Assembly: GCA_024228935.1 (NCBI GenBank)
Contig: JAAESX010000309.1
Coordinates: 124,001 to 188,000, forward strand
From: Pseudomonadota bacterium
GTDB taxonomy: Bacteria; Myxococcota_A; UBA796; CAJQPC01
Reading direction: 5' to 3'
DNA length: 64,000 nt
A model generated the notes under the pieces. It had not been told where the DNA came from, searched no databases, and was given only the letters and a program-made list of their open reading frames with translations. The position numbers and the translations under genes are program-made. Below, in pieces: positions 61,801-64,000 of this stretch. Each line of letters starts with the position of its first letter. Position 1 is the first letter of the stretch.

Positions 61801-62221
61801 CCTCCTGCAGGCTCAGGCCCCCCGGCTCGACGTACTCGAACGACACGGGCAGCTCGGTGGTGCTGAGCGCGCTGTCCAGGGCGATCGAGACGGTCGGGAG
61901 AGAGCGCAGCGTGTCCGCCACGATGGGGCCGAACGTCGGATCCTGCGTGTACGCGGTGTCCATCGCCGGCTGGGTCAGGACGTCGTCCACGAAGACGTAG
62001 GTGTGGGTCGCCACGGTCGAGTCGGCGGCCTGGGCGCGCACGACGGTCGTGCCCGAGATGGTCAGTGGACCGGTGTAGGCGAGGTCCGGTGCGCCCCCAT
62101 CCAGGCTGTAGAGCAGCGGCTCGTCCCCGGTCAGCGAGAGCTCGAACGGCGCCTCGTGCAGCCCGCGCTCGACGTCGAAGACCGGCGAGTCCACGGCATG
62201 GGCGAGCCCGATCCAGAGCAT
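58835..62221 (-). CDS. CotH-type protein fused through a MYXO-CTERM-like tail to a MopE/fibrinogen-like protein
   Basis: One 1128-residue frame. The start MLWIGLAHA is a very short signal peptide. A CotH kinase-like domain (about 60-360) has RLYFRTAYGAGKLDADFF, HDSLDLRGGSHDSGFYLG and GSYIGLYQLRERFDAALMAE. A lamin-tail-like domain follows (PVLLNEWNAVGPD, then GNGGDWLELLVV). Then CGCSDGSAAAGVFLVVGLFA plus four Arg is a MYXO-CTERM-type sorting tail. Instead of ending, the frame continues into LGLAALALTMGC, a lipoprotein-like signal, then MopE repeats (CNDVDDDCD, CDDIDQDCD) and a fibrinogen-like domain (CLEVAEVS to WCDDGWTLGF). Likely two ancestral genes; a lost stop or a real fusion. The ATG shares a base with the rsgA stop (TGATG). 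Confidence 0.8.
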   Translation of the reverse strand: MLWIGLAHAVDSPVFDVERGLHEAPFELSLTGDEPLLYSLDGGAPDLAYTGPLTISGTTVVRAQAADSTVATHTYVFVDDVLTQPAMDTAYTQDPTFGPIVADTLRSLPTVSIALDSALSTTELPVSFEYVEPGGLSLQEDCGAAEVGGHSLGYAKNNVRLYFRTAYGAGKLDADFFGETYTGVPPITEHDSLDLRGGSHDSGFYLGTRGQHLRNVWMDETELEMGHIAPHSRFVHVYENGSYIGLYQLRERFDAALMAEHLGGDEDDYAAVNGGRSVDGDGVAWSEINASVADFEGFREWVDVEQYLDYIVLNLFAANLWDWNPAQNWMAAGPTDPTSGWIFHSSDSDICLVYDPTTWALDQVGPAYSLSGLVAEAHPDFQMAMADALHRNLRADGALTSPRASERYLRLAGLIEDGVYAEAARWGYGAWHPVDHWEVERDYLVDTWLPTRTDELLADVAEAGWLVLEAPTLTPAPGVVPEGTTVRVEGDGTLWLRLDGGDPREPGGDVAAESIDATGGWSEVLSGGRQVSARLQVDGAWGPLAEGMYVVDGPSPVLLNEWNAVGPDRELAGGDSVLGDVIGNGGDWLELLVVEDVDLRGARLQMWDDYGDRGDVVLGSDPVFAEVRAGTLITLAEDLPEDLAYDPDAGDWRFHVGADFDVTNSGWQLAMWDREGRLLHGPVGEGVSLDGLSSREVGLYAATPTGPDFEPGWVTGDASTYGSPNVWDGGEQELSALRGVVWDTGETGDSDVVVEPPPPDETCGCSDGSAAAGVFLVVGLFALRRRRLGLAALALTMGCDNGVVLETGSPPEETGSDCRPRPEVCNDVDDDCDGLIDDADDDLVDGLPFFEDADGDGYGGQPVTACSADGYALVGGDCDDGDAAVNPGATELCDDIDQDCDGSSEDVLGASDDCPATSCLEVAEVSADPGAYWIELPSGTVAELWCDDGWTLGFLRNSAATGTQGDFGAGEVGLDGLTVSPAAASGSTTGARGWHDLNEFEYDELQLAAYASGAETYRSEAIPRDHLRIDFGEDGYRLYGGDSPYVWCGGDTSYTDSGVGAVDNPEGAYANCRGHGSLGSGWDFSESTSANQGLTLCGSDGSNFLAATWAGTWISYGTAGGAQAIWVR

Positions 62222-63240
62222 CACCGCTTCCGTCCTCGCCCGACCTTCCGCGCGGCCAGCTCGCGCCGCGTGGCCTGCTCGGCGAGCTCGAGCCGCAGCT
62301 TCACGTACGCCCGCGCCCGGTCCTCGCGCAGGTCGCCTCGCCCGACCGCCGCCCAGACCTCGCAGCCGGACTCGTCGTCGCCGTGCTTGCAGTCGCGGAA
62401 CTTGCAGCCGTGGCCGAAGTCGACGACGTCGCTGAACGCCTCGTCGAGCCCGCCCTCGGCCGCCCACAGCGACATCTCGCGCATGCCGGGTGTGTCGATC
62501 AGCAAGGCGCCGCCGGGCATCACGAAGAGCTCGCGGTGGGTGGTCGTGTGGCGTCCCTTGGCGTCGCGCTCGCGGACGGCGGCGGTCTCCTGCACGTCCG
62601 CCCGCATGAGCAGGTTGGTCAGCGTCGACTTGCCGACCCCGCTCGAGCCGACGAGACAGATGGTCGTTCCCGGCTTCGTGTACGGGGCCAGGAGCTCGAT
62701 GCTGTCGGCGTCCTTGGCGCAGAGCCGCATCACCGGGCAGTCGACGGCGGCGACGCGGGCCTCGACCTCGCGGGCCTCGGAGTCCGGGTTCAGATCGAGC
62801 TTGTTCAGGACGACGATGGGCCGGGCGCCGCTGTCGAGCGTGGCGGCCAGGTAGCGCTCGAGGCGCCGGATGTTGAAGTCGTCGCCGAGCCCCATCATCA
62901 CGAACACGTTGTCGATGTTCGAGGCGATGACCTGTTCCCGGTCCTCGGTGCCGGCGACCTTTCGGACGAAGACCGACTTCCGCTCGAGCACGGCATGGAT
63001 GAGCGGTCGACCGCGCCCCTTGCGCACGCCCACCCAGTCCCCGACGGCGGGGAGGTCGATGCGGGGTCCCCGGTACCACTTGCCCGGCACCTTGCACTCG
63101 AGCTCGGTCTCGCCCGTGTGCACCCTCCAGGCGCCCCGATGCTCGGACACGACCCGCCCGGGCAGGAGCCCTTCCGAGGCGTGGACCTTGAACCGGCGAG
63201 CCAGCCCCTTGGTCCAGCCGTAGCGAGCCAGATCGGTCAC
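62221..63240 (-). CDS. rsgA: RsgA ribosome-assembly GTPase
   Basis: A 339-residue circularly permuted GTPase that acts late in 30S maturation. An OB-like domain (about 25-95) is followed by G4 NKLD (146-149), G1 GSSGVGKS (198-205) and G3 DTPG (249-252), then the zinc-binding tail with C279, C284, H286 and C293. GTG start in a GTGA overlap with the tetR stop. Slightly unusual context for rsgA, downstream of a TetR regulator. Confidence 0.95.
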   Translation of the reverse strand: MTDLARYGWTKGLARRFKVHASEGLLPGRVVSEHRGAWRVHTGETELECKVPGKWYRGPRIDLPAVGDWVGVRKGRGRPLIHAVLERKSVFVRKVAGTEDREQVIASNIDNVFVMMGLGDDFNIRRLERYLAATLDSGARPIVVLNKLDLNPDSEAREVEARVAAVDCPVMRLCAKDADSIELLAPYTKPGTTICLVGSSGVGKSTLTNLLMRADVQETAAVRERDAKGRHTTTHRELFVMPGGALLIDTPGMREMSLWAAEGGLDEAFSDVVDFGHGCKFRDCKHGDDESGCEVWAAVGRGDLREDRARAYVKLRLELAEQATRRELAARKVGRGRKR

Positions 63241-63863
63241 TCGGGGAGCCGGTCGCGAGGCAGGAGGTAGCGGAGGATGAGCGTGGTGATCTCGTCGACG
63301 AGCCGGTCGTCCAGCAGGTCGGGGCGCTCCATTACCACGGAGTGGGTCAGTCCCTCGACCGTGTGGATCAGGATGAACGTCACGAGCTCCAGATCGGGCA
63401 GGTCCCTGAGCTCTGACCGGCGCTTCTCGAGCTCGCTTCGGACGAGCACGGCCAGCGTCTTCTCGATCTTCCGGATCTCCCGAACCGCTTCGATGTGGGG
63501 GAGCTGCTCCATCAGGACGCGGTGCAGCTCGGGGTCGACGCGGTGGGCGGCCAGGAGCGCCTCGACAGTCTGGCGGATGAGCTGCTCGGGCGGGGCCGCG
63601 TGCATCCCAGCGAGCATGCGGGCCACGGTCGCGGCCTGGCGCTCGGCGTGCTGCTCCAACAGCGCGAGGAACAGCGAGTTCTTGTTCGGGAAGTACTGGT
63701 AGAGCGAGCCGATGGACACGCCCGCGACCTTCGCGATGCGGTTCGTCGACGCCTTGTCGTAGCCCTCGTCCCTCAGAACGCGAGTCGTGGCCTCGAGGAT
63801 GGCGTCGACGGTGGCCTTCGACCGGCTCTGGATCGGCCTGCGACGGGCTCTCGTGGCGGCTAT
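63237..63863 (-). CDS. TetR-family regulator, possible ATA start
   Basis: A TetR-type regulator of 208 residues if started at the ATA at 63863. The DNA-binding domain reads SRSKATVDAILEATTRVLRD, then NRIAKVAGVSIGSLYQYFPNK. The longer open frame begins at ATG 63947, but the autoregulated promoter and operators lie inside that stretch, so those codons would be upstream of transcription. An AGGAG ribosome site stands five bases before an ATA codon; no ATG, GTG or TTG follows in frame before the domain. The 208-residue length is typical. It probably controls itself and the divergent gene at 63974. Overlaps rsgA by GTGA. Confidence 0.85.
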   Translation of the reverse strand: MAATRARRRPIQSRSKATVDAILEATTRVLRDEGYDKASTNRIAKVAGVSIGSLYQYFPNKNSLFLALLEQHAERQAATVARMLAGMHAAPPEQLIRQTVEALLAAHRVDPELHRVLMEQLPHIEAVREIRKIEKTLAVLVRSELEKRRSELRDLPDLELVTFILIHTVEGLTHSVVMERPDLLDDRLVDEITTLILRYLLPRDRLPE

Positions 63864-63890
63864 GGGATCTCCTGTCCGGAATGCGAGCGG

Positions 63891-63937
63891 ACCATATCTG
63901 AGTAAAGGCTCATATTCAATATATGAGTGATCGCTCA
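63891..63937. promoter_or_regulatory. TetR promoter with two TGAG-N6-CTCA operators
   Basis: For the minus strand: -35 TTGAAT (63914-63919), 17-bp spacer, -10 TATGGT (63891-63896). Operator 1, TGAGTAAAGGCTCA (63899-63912), fills the spacer. Operator 2, TGAGTGATCGCTCA (63924-63937), lies 25 bp further, centre to centre, toward the divergent gene. Same half-sites, same 6-bp spacing. This is an AT-rich island in GC-rich DNA and fits self-repression plus control of the divergent gene. Confidence 0.75.
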
Positions 63938-63973
63938 TGTGGATCATCGCTCAGGTCCACTGAAGGAGAACCC

Positions 63974-64000
63974 GTGAGCCCGCTTCGCCGCCTGTACGCC
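63974..64000 (+). CDS. Divergent gene, first nine codons only
   Basis: GTG start with AAGGAG seven bases upstream; reads MSPLRRLYA before the window ends. It is divergent from the TetR gene across the operator pair, so it is likely the regulated target. Product cannot be told from nine residues. Confidence 0.5.

Noticed and set aside
62222..63097. Upstream extension of the CotH-type protein
   Set aside because: It runs in another frame through rsgA, which is clearly coding. The TGATG junction at 62221 fits a start there.
1..64000. tRNA genes, CRISPR arrays, IS elements, prophage, toxin-antitoxin pairs
   Set aside because: Read for T-loop motifs, spaced direct repeats, transposase or integrase domains; none seen by eye. 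Small or divergent examples could be missed without a search tool.

Overview
The window is GC-rich, densely coding bacterial DNA. It looks like a member of the Myxococcota or a related deltaproteobacterial group. The signs are a MYXO-CTERM-like tail (Cys motif, membrane segment, Arg run) on a CotH-type protein, two surface proteins with MopE-type repeats of the form CNxxDDDCD, many two-component proteins, a sigma-54 promoter, and many small lipoproteins. No rRNA, tRNA, CRISPR array, insertion sequence or phage gene was seen. Genes are tightly packed. At least fifteen junctions are 4-base NTGA overlaps, where the start codon of one gene shares bases with the stop codon of the one before.

Layout. 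1-1.5 kb: a truncated Glu-Pro-rich lipoprotein and a secreted hypothetical, divergent. 1.5-13.3 kb (minus): a Tad/Flp pilus locus reading flp, cpaB, cpaC, cpaE, cpaF, tadB, tadC, tadD, small lipoprotein, then a histidine kinase, an NtrC-like regulator with a degenerate AAA+ domain, and a YbhN/MprF-like membrane protein. 13.5-14.6 kb: RNase D. 14.6-22.4 kb (plus): FG-GAP lipoprotein, UbiA-like membrane protein, PEP-synthase/rifampicin-phosphotransferase-like enzyme, BtaA-like DUF3419 enzyme and HAE3-type RND exporter, translationally coupled; this looks like an uncharacterised lipid-making and exporting cassette. 22.4-26.6 kb: a soluble histidine kinase, then damaged genes (truncated LtrA joined to a truncated Kir channel, and a TPR gene with two in-frame stops), then an HNH nuclease. 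26.7-30.2 kb: a histidine kinase followed by a REC-PAS-GGDEF-EAL protein.

30.2-34.2 kb (minus): MopE-type lipoprotein, GMC oxidoreductase with a Tat-exported small subunit, and a vWA lipoprotein. 34.3-35.1 kb: a lipoprotein behind a perfect sigma-54 promoter. 35.4-39.4 kb (minus): methyltransferase, YceI lipoprotein, GT-C-like membrane protein, SCP2 protein and ferredoxin. 39.4-43.3 kb (plus): aromatic amino acid hydroxylase, Dabb protein, epimerase, and a second GT-C-like protein broken by two homopolymer frameshifts. 43.4-58.8 kb (minus): GIDE-like membrane protein, a frameshifted TPR membrane protein, a DUF547 lipoprotein, and sbcC, sbcD, recD, recB and recC, forming one double-strand-break repair operon transcribed recC-recB-recD-sbcD-sbcC. 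58.8-64 kb: a CotH/MopE/fibrinogen-like fusion, rsgA, a TetR regulator with two operators over its own promoter, and the first codons of a divergent gene.

Two themes stand out. First, eight lipoproteins begin with extremely short signal peptides: Met, then 5 to 8 hydrophobic residues with no Lys or Arg, then the lipobox Cys. Second, several disrupted genes break at homopolymer runs, so part of the apparent pseudogenisation may be sequencing error. Functional calls are by motif recognition only; no database search was possible.
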